Assembly: GCF_030814475.1 (NCBI RefSeq)
Contig: NZ_JAUSVF010000002.1
Span: 248,001-312,000, forward strand
Source: Pararhizobium capsulatum DSM 1112
GTDB taxonomy: Bacteria > Pseudomonadota > Alphaproteobacteria > Rhizobiales > Rhizobiaceae
DNA length: 64,000 bases
Reading direction: 5' to 3'
Shown: piece after piece, positions 53,865 through 62,846 of the stretch
Position numbering within the stretch: the first letter of the stretch is position 1
How the letters are laid out: every line of letters begins with the position of its first letter
Translations under genes and position numbers: made by a program
Notes under the pieces: generated by a model
Told to the model about the DNA's origin: nothing
The model's database searches: none
The model's input: only the letters and a program-made list of their open reading frames with translations

Positions 53865-54314
53865 TCAGATACCCCCGCCATGTACGTCCGTACGAACTTC
53901 GGGCTCCGGCTGAGGCTCCGGCTCCCTATGCGCAATGGGTCCGGGGTTATCGATCTCCTCATCGACCGTGGGTCTGCCCGAGAGCTTCGCGAGCGAATCC
54001 GCGATCGAGTAAAGCGGGGTGGAAAAATCTGGAATATGCACGAAGGCGAGCAGCAGGCCGGCAATCCAGAAGAGGTGATTGTGGGTAAAGAGAGAAATCA
54101 GCGCCAGAACGGCGACAATCTCCATCTGCACCTTGCTGGTGCGATGCGCCATACGTTCGGGAACAGCATGCAACTGGAAATACAGGTTGCCGATCACCAG
54201 TACGACGACGATCAGGAAAATTAGGACCCCGTTGAAAAGGTAATCCGTTTGCCCCGGCGCCGTGATGAACGGAGGTAAATGTTCAATCGCTACCGGATGT
54301 ATTGTGTCGTCCAT
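53865..54314 (-). CDS. DUF3302-like small inner-membrane protein
   Basis: A 149-residue protein with two membrane segments (FNGVLIFLIVVVLVIGNLYF and EIVAVLALISLFTHNHLFWI) followed by a third weak one and a polar proline-glutamate-rich tail (PEPQPEPEVRT). The arrangement GVLIF, a dipeptide-rich loop HAVPERMAHR, then SLFTHN is similar to E. coli YiaW (DUF3302), always paired with a HlyD-type protein, as here. This is recall-based. Probably an inner-membrane partner of the adaptor; transported substrate unknown. Confidence 0.6.
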   Translation of the reverse strand: MDDTIHPVAIEHLPPFITAPGQTDYLFNGVLIFLIVVVLVIGNLYFQLHAVPERMAHRTSKVQMEIVAVLALISLFTHNHLFWIAGLLLAFVHIPDFSTPLYSIADSLAKLSGRPTVDEEIDNPGPIAHREPEPQPEPEVRTDVHGGGI

Positions 54315-54389
54315 CCAAACTTCCCCTTTAGTCTATTGACTGCGTAATTCCAAATTTTCCGCGACACGCCGCGGCTGATCTTTGCCTTG

Positions 54390-55526
54390 CTAGAGCCGGC
54401 GCGAAGGGAGTGGTGTGGCGTCCATCGTCTCCCCGGCGGGCTCCTGCGAAAATTCCGGCTGCGGGCCTTCTTCCATCCACGCATTCAGCAGGGTGTAGGC
54501 CGTTGCCAGGATTACGGGGCCTAAGAATATTCCGAGAACGCCGAATGCAATCAGTCCGCCGATAACGCCCGCAAGGATCAGAAGTAGCGGCAGATCGGCT
54601 CCCTTTCGGATGAGGACCGGTCGCAAAAAACCGTCCAGCGTCACCGCAACGACGGTAAAAAGCAGAAGTACGGTCGCCCACAAACTGTCCCCGGTATAGT
54701 ACAACCATATCACCGCGGGAAAAAGCACCAGTCCCGGTCCGATCTGAATAAGGCAGAGAACGAACATCAGGGCGGTCAGGAGGGGCGCAAAGGGCATGCC
54801 GGCCACGGCAAGCCCGATGCCGCCGAGCGCGCTCTGGGCAACGGCCGTGACCATGACACCAAGGGCGACGCCACGAATGGCCTTGCCGGCGAGGCGAACT
54901 GCCATTTCGCCGCGCTCGCCGCCCAGCCGCCGTCCGAAACGAATGGCTGCCGCGGCTCCGGTTTCTCCACCGGAATACATCACGGCGGCAATCGCCGTCG
55001 TCAGGACAAACTGCAGGAACATACCGCCGAGGCTGCCAGCCGCCGAAGCGAACCACTGCACGGAGGCGCCGGCATAGGGCAGGAGTTTGGGTGCGATCAC
55101 ATTGATGCCGGAGGTGGCAAGCCGGGTCCAGGCGTCGGCGAGCTTACTGCCGAAAAGCGGAATCTTCGCCACCCAGTCCGGGGGCAGCGGAATCTCCATC
55201 GTCAGTGCGTTGTGCACGAGCTGGGTAATGCCATCCAGGTTGGAAAGGATGGTGCTGACGGCAAGCCAGAAGGGGACGATCAGGACAAGAAGCAGTGTCA
55301 GGGTCATGGCCAGCACGCCAATGATCCGGCGATTTCCCGTGTGTCGCTGAATCCAGATCATCAGCGGCCAGGTTGCGATCACCAGCGTCATTGCCCAGAG
55401 GATGGCGGGCAGGAACGGCTGCATCACCCAGAAACTGGCGGCAATCAATCCACTGACGAACATCACGTTCAACGTGATCTGGGTGAGGTCTCTACGCAAC
55501 GCATGCTCCCCTGCTTCATCAGCCAT
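54390..55526 (-). CDS. AI-2E family transporter (PerM/YdiK-like permease)
   Basis: A 378-residue membrane protein with about eight hydrophobic segments, including the family's paired stretches FLPAILWAMTLVIATWPLMI and LLLFTVVAVTLDGFLRPVLI, then LILAGVIGGLIAFGVLGIFL at the end. Some members are Na+(Li+)/H+ antiporters; the AI-2 name is historical and no quorum-sensing role should be assumed. The start ATG is preceded by a poor site. It lies between the DUF3302-like and AspT genes on the same strand, but with separate spacing. Confidence 0.88.
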   Translation of the reverse strand: MADEAGEHALRRDLTQITLNVMFVSGLIAASFWVMQPFLPAILWAMTLVIATWPLMIWIQRHTGNRRIIGVLAMTLTLLLVLIVPFWLAVSTILSNLDGITQLVHNALTMEIPLPPDWVAKIPLFGSKLADAWTRLATSGINVIAPKLLPYAGASVQWFASAAGSLGGMFLQFVLTTAIAAVMYSGGETGAAAAIRFGRRLGGERGEMAVRLAGKAIRGVALGVMVTAVAQSALGGIGLAVAGMPFAPLLTALMFVLCLIQIGPGLVLFPAVIWLYYTGDSLWATVLLLFTVVAVTLDGFLRPVLIRKGADLPLLLILAGVIGGLIAFGVLGIFLGPVILATAYTLLNAWMEEGPQPEFSQEPAGETMDATPLPSRRL

Positions 55527-55599
55527 ATCGGGCTTATCGATGTGGACACGTTCCCCGGCGCCCTGCTTCGATAAGTGGTTCTGCTGTTCCCCGTCGCGA

Positions 55600-55618
55600 C
55601 AGGCCGTTTTGCGGCCTG
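55600..55618 (-). terminator. Hairpin downstream of the AspT gene
   Basis: CAGGCCG pairs with CGGCCTG around TTTTG, 28 bases past the AspT stop codon and before the AI-2E gene. A short stem with no T tract; weak terminator evidence. Confidence 0.4.
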
Positions 55619-55645
55619 CCGGTCATCAATTGTCTTCGTCTCACG

Positions 55646-57337
55646 CTACGCCAACAAAAGCACCAGCACCATGCCCCAGATCGTCAGAAGCGTGTTTCCG
55701 ACGGCATAGGTTACGGTGTAGCCAAGGCCCGGTATCTGGCTCTTGGCGCGGTCGTTGATCATGCCGAGCGAGGCTGTGGTCGTTCGTGCACCGGAGCAGC
55801 ATCCCAGAAGGATGGCAGGGTGGAAGCGGAAGACATATTTGCCGACATACATGGCCAGCACCAGCGGCACGGTCGTCACCGCGATTCCCCAGAGGAACAG
55901 GCTGATGCCGAGCTGCTGGAGCCCCGCGACGAAGCCCGGTCCGGACGAGATGCCGACGACGGCGATGAATACGTTGAGGCCCACCGAATTCATGAACCAG
56001 ACGGTCGGTGACGGAATGCGGCCGAAGGTCGGGCGAACGGATCGCAGCCAGCCAAAGAAGAGCCCGGAAATCAGCGCGCCGCCGGATGTCGAAAGTGTCA
56101 GGGGGACACTTCCGATCTTGAACGTCAGGGCGCCGACGAGCGCGCCGATGGTGATGGCCGCGCCGATGAAGGCGACATCCGCAACGTCAGTCTGCTGGTC
56201 CGGGCGGCCCAATGCCTTCGTGGCAGCAGCTGTATCCTGCGTTCTGCCGACGATCGTCAGGATATCCCCGCGATGCACTTTCGTATTTGGCAGGATCGGG
56301 ATCTCGGTCGCCGTTGCGCCCCGAACGATCTTGCGCAGGAAGACCCCGCGTGCAGACGGCATCGTGGCAAGTTCAGCGAGTGTCTTGCCATCCGTCGCCT
56401 TGTCGGTGACGAACACATCGACGCCCTCGGTCGGAACTGCAAGAAGCTCGCGGTCGTCCACTTCCTCGGCAACCGGGCCGATCAGGCTGACCAGCACCTC
56501 GCGGCGCCCGGCCACGGCAACGACGTCGCCGGCCGCAAAGACGGTGTCGACGGTTGCATCCGTGATCTGGCCGCCTCGACGGACGCGCTCGATGAACACA
56601 CGTTCGTTGGGCACGAGTTTTTCAGCCTCGAGGGCCGTTTTGCCAATGATCTGGCCACCTTCCTTGATGCGATAGGCGCGTAGTTCGTAGTTGTGCCAAG
56701 CCGTGCCGGCACCCCCAAGGACTTTCTTGCCGCCGTACTCTTCCTCGTAGCGCTTGCACTCCGCCTCAAGGTCGATACCGAGGAGCGCCGGACCGAAAAG
56801 CGCCAGGACGATGGCGGAACCCACGGTGCCGAAAATATAGGTAACGGCATAGGCGACCGGCATGGCATCCAGCATCGCCTTGCTCTGTTCCGGTGGAAGC
56901 CCCAGCCTGTTGATCGCATCCGTGGCAAGGCCCATGGAGGCAGAGATCGTCTGCGAGCCCGCATAGAGTCCAACCGCCGAGCCGATGTCATAGCCGGCGA
57001 TGAGCGCTCCCACATAGGCCGCCCCAAGGCAGAAGAAGCAGACCACAACCGCGAACAGGGCCTGCGGGATGCCGTCCTTGGCGATGCCCCGCACGAATTG
57101 CGGCCCGACGCCATAACCGATCGCAAAGAGGAACATCAGGAAGAAGGTCGGCTTCAGGGGCGGGGAAATCGTGATGCCCAGCTGGCCGATGAGAACGGCG
57201 GCGATCAGGGTTGCCGTGACTGCGCCCAGGCCAAGCCCCTTGTAGGTGAACGACCCGAAATAGTAACCAAGTCCGAGGGACAGGAAGATCGCAATTTCGG
57301 GATAGGTGCGAAGTGTGTTTACGAACCAGTCGATCAT
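55646..57337 (-). CDS. aspT: Aspartate:alanine exchanger (AspT/AAE family)
   Basis: A 563-residue membrane antiporter with two membrane halves flanking a cytosolic loop that carries two TrkA-C-like domains ([20 protein letters not shown] in the first, [20 protein letters not shown] in the second). The end motif [20 protein letters not shown] is typical for AspT/YidE/YbjL duplication-type exchangers. The ATG at 57337 gives the expected N-terminus [20 protein letters not shown]. It is divergent from an aspartate 4-decarboxylase gene: aspartate enters, is decarboxylated using a cytosolic proton, and alanine leaves, generating a proton-motive force. The partner makes the substrate assignment strong. 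Confidence 0.88.
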   Translation of the reverse strand: MIDWFVNTLRTYPEIAIFLSLGLGYYFGSFTYKGLGLGAVTATLIAAVLIGQLGITISPPLKPTFFLMFLFAIGYGVGPQFVRGIAKDGIPQALFAVVVCFFCLGAAYVGALIAGYDIGSAVGLYAGSQTISASMGLATDAINRLGLPPEQSKAMLDAMPVAYAVTYIFGTVGSAIVLALFGPALLGIDLEAECKRYEEEYGGKKVLGGAGTAWHNYELRAYRIKEGGQIIGKTALEAEKLVPNERVFIERVRRGGQITDATVDTVFAAGDVVAVAGRREVLVSLIGPVAEEVDDRELLAVPTEGVDVFVTDKATDGKTLAELATMPSARGVFLRKIVRGATATEIPILPNTKVHRGDILTIVGRTQDTAAATKALGRPDQQTDVADVAFIGAAITIGALVGALTFKIGSVPLTLSTSGGALISGLFFGWLRSVRPTFGRIPSPTVWFMNSVGLNVFIAVVGISSGPGFVAGLQQLGISLFLWGIAVTTVPLVLAMYVGKYVFRFHPAILLGCCSGARTTTASLGMINDRAKSQIPGLGYTVTYAVGNTLLTIWGMVLVLLLA

Positions 57338-58253
57338 AGCAGGAGGCCCTCGAACATGTGGATGAAAGGCGACAAGCACAGGCAATTTGTAGCTAGAAGT
57401 ATGCACGAAGATGGTTTTACTGAGCGCCGGATTATGTCGAAAATGTTACGGGTCAGTTGAATAAGTCGTTGGAAACATACACCCTTGCGCGTCCGTTGCA
57501 AGCTGGTAATATGGCCTTGTCGGGCGTTGAATTCGCTTTTGAAGTAAAAAATCCCTCAATTTGAGAGGGTGGCGAAAAAATCTGCACGTACTATTACGAT
57601 TTCGATAGACGGGAGGTCGAAATGATTGGTAATAGCAGGAGGATAGATCGATAATAAATGCTGCTGTGCAGTATGTTTATTGATTTATACTTATATACGG
57701 CCATGAAGATATTCAGAGACGCGAATTCGTTCGGGGAGGGATTTCCGCGGGTGTCGGCTGCGATCATCGGCTCCGACCGCCGGACAGATACTGTTCGCAG
57801 ATACTGTTCTTTGAGTCGATCTGTTGTACGTTGTTACACCCCTGTCTGAGCCGACACGCCTCGCAAATACGCAGATGGCCCGGCGCGCGAGACCGCCTTC
57901 GACCATGTTCGCTTTCCCGTGCAGAGGGCCTTGCGGCGTGACGTTGCCGCTCGGTGAAAACAGGTCCTCTGCGAAGACATGACGCGACATCCTGGCCCGC
58001 TCATCAAGGGCCAGGATCCGGCCGTACAGAGCGGACGGGATGACACGACCTCGAAGGGTGGTGCGAAGAGACAGGCTGACGCTGGATTGCGAAGCCGCAG
58101 TCGGCGGCGACCGGCCCTATGGGCGGCGATATCGTCTGTCGACACGTGCCTATCGCGGCGAGGGCCGGCCAAGATGTATGCGCCACCGGCGCGATCAGGC
58201 GCCGGTCGAATTGGTTTGCCACGCACTGCTGGATTCACAGGAGAACTGAACCA
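57338..58253. promoter_or_regulatory. Long divergent control region of aspT and aspartate decarboxylase, with direct repeat CAGATACTGTTC
   Basis: About 900 bases without a supported gene. CAGATACTGTTC occurs at 57785-57796 and 57798-57809, a tandem 12-bp repeat with a 13-bp period. The 57550-57720 part is AT-rich and probably holds the promoters. Minus-strand ORFs across 57834-59405 are shadows of the decarboxylase gene. Confidence 0.45.
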
Positions 58254-59861
58254 ATGACTGAGATCGACTATAAGAAATTCGAGCATATGAGCCCGTTCGA
58301 GATCAAGGACGGCCTGATGAAGCTCGCCAAGCGCAGCTCGGAAAAATCTACCCTTGCGCTCCTCAATGCCGGCCGCGGCAATCCGAACTGGATTGCGACG
58401 GCGCCGCGTGAAGCCTTTTTCCTGTTCGGGATGTTCGCCCTGTCCGAATCCCGTCGCTCGATGGATAATCCCGTGGCGGGCCTGGCTGGAATGCCGCAGA
58501 AGAACGGCATTGCCGCCCGGCTGGAGGCGTGGCTTGCCAAGCGTGCGGAAGATCCGGGGGCCGACTTCCTGACGAGAATGGTCGATCACGGCGTCAAGAT
58601 GTTCGGCTTTAATGCCGATGCTTTCGTCTTCGAGCTGACGGATTCGATCATCGGCGATAACTATCCGGTTCCCGATCGCATGCTGGTGCATGCCGAGCAG
58701 GTGGCGCACCGCTATCTGATGTGGGCGATGGGCGCCGATACGGCCCTTTCCGGAAAGTTCGACCTTTATGCCGTCGAGGGCGGCACGGCAGCGATGTGCT
58801 ATATCTTCAAGTCGCTGATGGCCAATCGCATCCTGAAGAAGGGCGACACCATCGCGATGGGCACGCCGATCTTCACACCCTATATCGAGATCGCCGAACT
58901 CGAGGACTATGCCTTCGAGGCGGTCCATATCAGGGCGACGCAGGAGCACCGCTTCCAGTATTCCGACGAGGAGATCGCCAAGCTCGAAGACCCGAAGATC
59001 AAGGCCTTCTTCGTCGTCAATCCTGGCAACCCGACTTCGATGGCCATCGATGCGGCAACGCTGAAGAAGCTGGTCAACCTGGTCAAGACCAAGCGCCCTG
59101 ACCTCATTCTGTTGACCGACGATGTGTATGGTACGTTCGTTCCCGGTTTCCGCTCGCTGATGTGCGAACTGCCCTACAACACCATCGGCGTCTATTCCTA
59201 TTCGAAATACTTCGGCTGCACCGGTTGGCGCCTCGGCGTCATCGGTATCCACGAGAACAATATTCTCGACGATCTGCTGGCCAAGCTTCCGGCCAAGGAA
59301 CTGGAGGCGCTCGACAAGCGCTATATCTCGATCACGCTGGAGCCGCGCAAGCTCAAGATGATCGACCGCATCGTGGCCGACAGCCGCGACGTCGCCCTTA
59401 ACCACACGGCCGGCCTATCCTTGCCGCAGCAGGTCATGATGACGATGTTCTCGATCAGCGAGCTGATGGACACCGAAAAGGTCTACCAGAAAGCCTGCAT
59501 GGAGATTTGCCACAACCGGGTCAACACGCTGCTCGAGGGCCTGCCTCTCGATCTGCAGCCGAATGCGAATTTCGCCGCCTACTACGGCACCATCGATTTC
59601 GAATTCTGGCTGCGGAAATATGTCGGCGAGGAGATGGTGACATGGCTGAAGGCGAACGTGCATCCGCTCGACCTCGTCGCTCGACTTGCAGAAGATCACG
59701 CCATCGTGCTTCTGAACGGCGGCGGGTTCGACGCACCTAACTGGAGCGTCCGAGTGTCCTTCGCCAATCTGCCAGACGACGCTTATGACGACATTGGCCG
59801 CGCCGTCCGTGCCGTCGGGCGAGGATATGTGGACCGGTTCGAAGCAGCGAAAAAAAGCTGA
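58254..59861 (+). CDS. Aspartate 4-decarboxylase (bifunctional aspartate aminotransferase)
   Basis: A 535-residue fold-type I PLP enzyme, longer than ordinary aspartate aminotransferase and matching L-aspartate beta-decarboxylases. Landmarks: ALLNAGRGNPNWIATAPREA near the start, VNPGNPTSMAIDAATLKKL, LILLTDDVYGTFVPGFRSLM and the Schiff-base lysine in GVYSYSKYFGCTGWRLGVIG. It converts aspartate to alanine and CO2. CAGGAGAACTG precedes the ATG at 58254. Divergent from aspT, forming the known AspT/AsdA cycle. It is followed by a strong hairpin and an intrinsic terminator. Confidence 0.9.
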   Translation: MTEIDYKKFEHMSPFEIKDGLMKLAKRSSEKSTLALLNAGRGNPNWIATAPREAFFLFGMFALSESRRSMDNPVAGLAGMPQKNGIAARLEAWLAKRAEDPGADFLTRMVDHGVKMFGFNADAFVFELTDSIIGDNYPVPDRMLVHAEQVAHRYLMWAMGADTALSGKFDLYAVEGGTAAMCYIFKSLMANRILKKGDTIAMGTPIFTPYIEIAELEDYAFEAVHIRATQEHRFQYSDEEIAKLEDPKIKAFFVVNPGNPTSMAIDAATLKKLVNLVKTKRPDLILLTDDVYGTFVPGFRSLMCELPYNTIGVYSYSKYFGCTGWRLGVIGIHENNILDDLLAKLPAKELEALDKRYISITLEPRKLKMIDRIVADSRDVALNHTAGLSLPQQVMMTMFSISELMDTEKVYQKACMEICHNRVNTLLEGLPLDLQPNANFAAYYGTIDFEFWLRKYVGEEMVTWLKANVHPLDLVARLAEDHAIVLLNGGGFDAPNWSVRVSFANLPDDAYDDIGRAVRAVGRGYVDRFEAAKKS

Positions 59862-59874
59862 CACAACCGGCCCC

Positions 59875-59921
59875 GGCCGCCAGGGAACAGTCGCTGACCG
59901 ACAGGTGAGCGACTGGCGGCC
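59875..59921 (+). promoter_or_regulatory. Long-stem hairpin just after the decarboxylase gene
   Basis: GGCCGCC with AGTCGCT on one arm pairs with AGCGACT and GGCGGCC on the other, with an eight-base bulge and a 12-base loop. It sits 14 bases past the stop codon, ahead of the terminator at 60022. It may protect the mRNA's 3' end. Confidence 0.5.
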
Positions 59922-60021
59922 CTGGCTGCAGAATATCTTGCATGAGCCGGTGCCTGCAGGCCCCGGGGCATAAATTGATGGCGACCTGCCAACAAATTTC
60001 CACATCCGCTTTTTTCAATCA

Positions 60022-60052
60022 AACGCTCGCAACCTTGTTGCGAGCGTTTTTT
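60022..60052 (+). terminator. Intrinsic terminator of the decarboxylase gene
   Basis: AACGCTCGCAA pairs perfectly with TTGCGAGCGTT around CCTTG, followed by further T's (six in total). A textbook rho-independent terminator. Confidence 0.88.
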
Positions 60053-60083
60053 CGCGCAGGAACCAACTTGCCACTTTCCAGTT

Positions 60084-60180
60084 AGAGTTTGTCAGGGAAA
60101 AGTGGGAACCGGTCTTCCCGAAAAGACAAACGCAAACAAAAGAATCTAGAGAATGTCTGGTTCAATCAGACATTCTCTAA
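60084..60180. repeat. RIME-like dispersed repeat, copy C
   Basis: About 97 bp: AGAGTTTGTCAGGGAAAAGT, GGTCTTCCCGAAAAGACAAA, then hairpin AGAGAATGTCTG/CAGACATTCTCT. Closely matches copy B at 17135-17236; the second palindrome is shorter here. Confidence 0.75.
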
Positions 60181-60327
60181 TACGCGGGGGACATCCGTGG
60201 CGCAGGCGCTTGCTCCGGTGACGGGTGCAGGTTCGGCATCCCTGAGCGCAAGGATTTGTCGGCTTCTGCCCGGCAGGGGCGGAACTTTCGCGCCGGATTC
60301 CAGTTGTTTCGGAAAAGGAGTGCCCCC

Positions 60328-60531
60328 ATGGAAAATGACTGGAACAAGTGGCTGCATGAACGTGCCTATGCACTGTGGGAAGATGATGGCCGCCCGGACG
60401 GCAAGAATACGGAACACTGGTCCCGCGCCGAACAGGAGATAAAGCAGAATTCGGCTCCTGCTGGTGATGTCTCCAAGGACGATATTCCCGGGACCGATAT
60501 CCGCGATGGCGACGGCATGGTTGCCAACTAG
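60328..60531 (+). CDS. DUF2934-family small protein
   Basis: A 67-residue protein. The first 40 residues carry WLHERAYALWEDDGRPDGKN and EHWSRAEQEI, the hallmark of the DUF2934 family common in rhizobia. The tail is acidic and disordered. ATG with AGGAG upstream. Function unknown; DUF2934 genes are often near glycogen-metabolism genes, as with glgX here. It starts 148 bases after a RIME-like repeat. Confidence 0.85.
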   Translation: MENDWNKWLHERAYALWEDDGRPDGKNTEHWSRAEQEIKQNSAPAGDVSKDDIPGTDIRDGDGMVAN

Positions 60532-60676
60532 CATCCCCGCGGAACGCTGCTGCCGGCATGAGTGAAAGATGTCTTCCTCCCTGAAGGCCGATGGCCCGGC
60601 GATATCCTCGCCCTGTCGGCCCGAAGCCCTTTCCTTTCTTTTTTTCTCCGTTTCTCTTGAACCCATAGGACGGATC

Positions 60677-62764
60677 ATGGACCTGAGATTTTCTCAACTT
60701 GACTATATCAAGCCCGAACTCGGTGCGGAATTTACCGGCGAGGGCGTTCATTTCGCGGTGTTTTCGGCTCATGCCGAGCAAATGGATCTCTGCATTTTTT
60801 CTGATGACGGTGCTGAGGAGGTGGCGCGGCTGCCGCTTCCCAAGCGCGAAGGCGATATCTGGTCCGGCTACATTGCCGGGCTGAAACCGGGAACACTTTA
60901 CGGTTACCGCGCTCACGGCCCCTATGAGCCGGCAAACGGCCATCGGTTCAATCCCAACAAGCTGCTTCTCGACCCCTACGCCAAGCAGGTGTTCGGGGAG
61001 CTCATCTGGGACGACGTGCTCTACGGCTACGGTGTCGGGTCGCCCGAGGAGGACCTGTCCTTCGATGAGCGCGACAGCGCGCCGTTCATGGTGAAGGGTG
61101 TGGTGCAGGACACCAGTTTCGACTGGGACGGCGATCAGACGATCCGGCGCAACTGGACCGATACGATCATCTATGAAGCCCATGTGCGCGGCCTGACGAT
61201 GCAGCATCCGAAAGTGCCGGAGAAGCTTCGCGGTACGTTCCTCGGCATGTGCAGCGAGCCGATCGTGGATCACCTCGTCAAGCTCGGCATCACCGCCGTC
61301 GAGGTCCTGCCAATCCATTATTTCCCCGACGATCGTTATCTGACGGAGAAAGGCCTTCGCAACTACTGGGGCTACCAGTCGCTCGGGTTCTTTGCACCCC
61401 AGCCGCGCTATCTGGCGGAAGCCCGCATCCTCGAATTCAAGACCATGGTGAAGCGCTTCCATGCAGCCGGCATCGAGGTGATCATGGACGTGGTCTATAA
61501 CCACACCGCCGAAGGCTCCGAGCGGGGGCCGACGCTCAGTTTCCGTGGTCTCGACAATCTGAGCTACTATCGTCTGTCGCCCGACGATCCCCGTCACTCC
61601 TACGATACGACGGGGACCGGCAACACGCTCAACGTCTCCAATCCCATGGTCACGCGCATGGTGCTCGACAGCCTGCGCTACTGGGTTGGCGTCATGCATG
61701 TGGATGGTTTCCGCTTCGATCTCGCAAGCACGCTGGGGCGCACCCGCCATGTCGAGTTCGACCGCGACGGCGCGTTTTTCCACGCGATCCGCCAGGATCC
61801 GGTTCTTGCCGGGGTCAAGCTGATCGCCGAGCCCTGGGATGTCGGCGATGGGGGTTATCAGGTTGGCGGCTTTCCCTTTCCGTTTCGGGAGTGGAATGAC
61901 AAGTATCGCGACGATGTCCGCAGCTTCTGGAAGGGTGACGAGGGCATGGCGCCGCGGCTCGCCGAGCGTCTCAGCGCCTCCTCCCGCCAGTTCAACCATT
62001 CCGACCGCGGCGCCACCGCCTCGATCAATTTCCTCAGTGCCCATGACGGCTTCACGCTGGCCGATACGGTTTCGTATCGCGACAAGCACAATGAGGCCAA
62101 TGGCGAGGAAAATCGCGATGGCCACTCCAACAACCATTCCGACAACATGGGTGCCGAGGGCGAGACGGACGATGCCGGCATCGTCGATGCCCGCATGCAT
62201 CGCCGGCTGAACATGATGGCGACGCTGCTCCTGAGTCAGGGCGTGCCGATGATCCTTGCGGGGGACGAAATCGGAAACAGCCAGGCCGGCAACAACAACG
62301 CCTATTGCCAGGACAATGACATCAGCTGGATCGACTGGGACGGTCACGAGGACGATTTCCTGGCACTTTGCCGCAAGCTGGTGGCCTTGAGAAAGGCCCA
62401 TCCGTGTCTCAGCCCCGAGCGGTTCTCGAACGGCGTCGAGGGTCCGAATCACATCGAATGGTATGGCAGCGATGGCACTGCCATGGATCAGGCGGCATGG
62501 GACGATCCGCAGCGCCGGGCGCTGGGTGTCTACGTTGTCGCCAGGGACGTGGATGCCGATCCGCCAGATGTCACCGACAGGTTGTTCATGATCTTCAACG
62601 CGGGCGGGGAAGTCGAATTCACTTTGCCATCATCGGAAGAGGGGACTGTCTGGCATCGTCTGCTCGATACACGCGAGAGCGAGAAATTTCTCGACGCGCC
62701 GGCGGAGGAGAAAATCGTGGTCCATGCGGAAAGCATCGTCGTGTTCGAAGGGCGCGGGGAATGA
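60677..62764 (+). CDS. glgX: Glycogen debranching enzyme GlgX
   Basis: A 695-residue GH13 isoamylase-type enzyme. An N-terminal CBM48-like domain (GVHFAVFSAHAEQMDLCIFS) is followed by the barrel with conserved regions MDVVYNHTAEG, GFRFDLAS (nucleophile Asp), KLIAEPWDVG (acid Glu) and FLSAHDGFTLAD. It trims alpha-1,6 branches from phosphorylase-treated glycogen. The ATG at 60677 with AGGA upstream gives the family N-terminus; an in-frame ATG at 60569 would add 36 residues. No glgP, glgA or glgC is adjacent. Confidence 0.92.
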   Translation: MDLRFSQLDYIKPELGAEFTGEGVHFAVFSAHAEQMDLCIFSDDGAEEVARLPLPKREGDIWSGYIAGLKPGTLYGYRAHGPYEPANGHRFNPNKLLLDPYAKQVFGELIWDDVLYGYGVGSPEEDLSFDERDSAPFMVKGVVQDTSFDWDGDQTIRRNWTDTIIYEAHVRGLTMQHPKVPEKLRGTFLGMCSEPIVDHLVKLGITAVEVLPIHYFPDDRYLTEKGLRNYWGYQSLGFFAPQPRYLAEARILEFKTMVKRFHAAGIEVIMDVVYNHTAEGSERGPTLSFRGLDNLSYYRLSPDDPRHSYDTTGTGNTLNVSNPMVTRMVLDSLRYWVGVMHVDGFRFDLASTLGRTRHVEFDRDGAFFHAIRQDPVLAGVKLIAEPWDVGDGGYQVGGFPFPFREWNDKYRDDVRSFWKGDEGMAPRLAERLSASSRQFNHSDRGATASINFLSAHDGFTLADTVSYRDKHNEANGEENRDGHSNNHSDNMGAEGETDDAGIVDARMHRRLNMMATLLLSQGVPMILAGDEIGNSQAGNNNAYCQDNDISWIDWDGHEDDFLALCRKLVALRKAHPCLSPERFSNGVEGPNHIEWYGSDGTAMDQAAWDDPQRRALGVYVVARDVDADPPDVTDRLFMIFNAGGEVEFTLPSSEEGTVWHRLLDTRESEKFLDAPAEEKIVVHAESIVVFEGRGE

Positions 62765-62805
62765 TCAAACCTGCCGGTTAGGCAGCAGATTCGCTTGTAA
62801 ATGTC

Positions 62806-62833
62806 ATGCCCTGCCGATTGCTCGGCAGGGCAT
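62806..62833. terminator. Bidirectional terminator hairpin between glgX and MFS gene
   Basis: ATGCCCTGCCGA pairs perfectly with TCGGCAGGGCAT (12 bp) around TTGC, between the convergent genes. Confidence 0.75.
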
Positions 62834-62846
62834 AGCTTTCTGGGCA

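Noticed and set aside
51700..53913. Long plus-strand open frame (about 740 codons) opposite the VIT-like and HlyD genes
   Set aside because: Shadow of real minus-strand genes; the translation is Arg/His/Gln-rich with no motif.
54390..55526. Quorum-sensing AI-2 exporter
   Set aside because: The family name AI-2E is historical; characterised members include Na+/H+ antiporters, and nothing nearby relates to AI-2.
60146..62452. Minus-strand open frame (about 770 codons) opposite glgX
   Set aside because: Shadow of glgX, which has all GH13 motifs.
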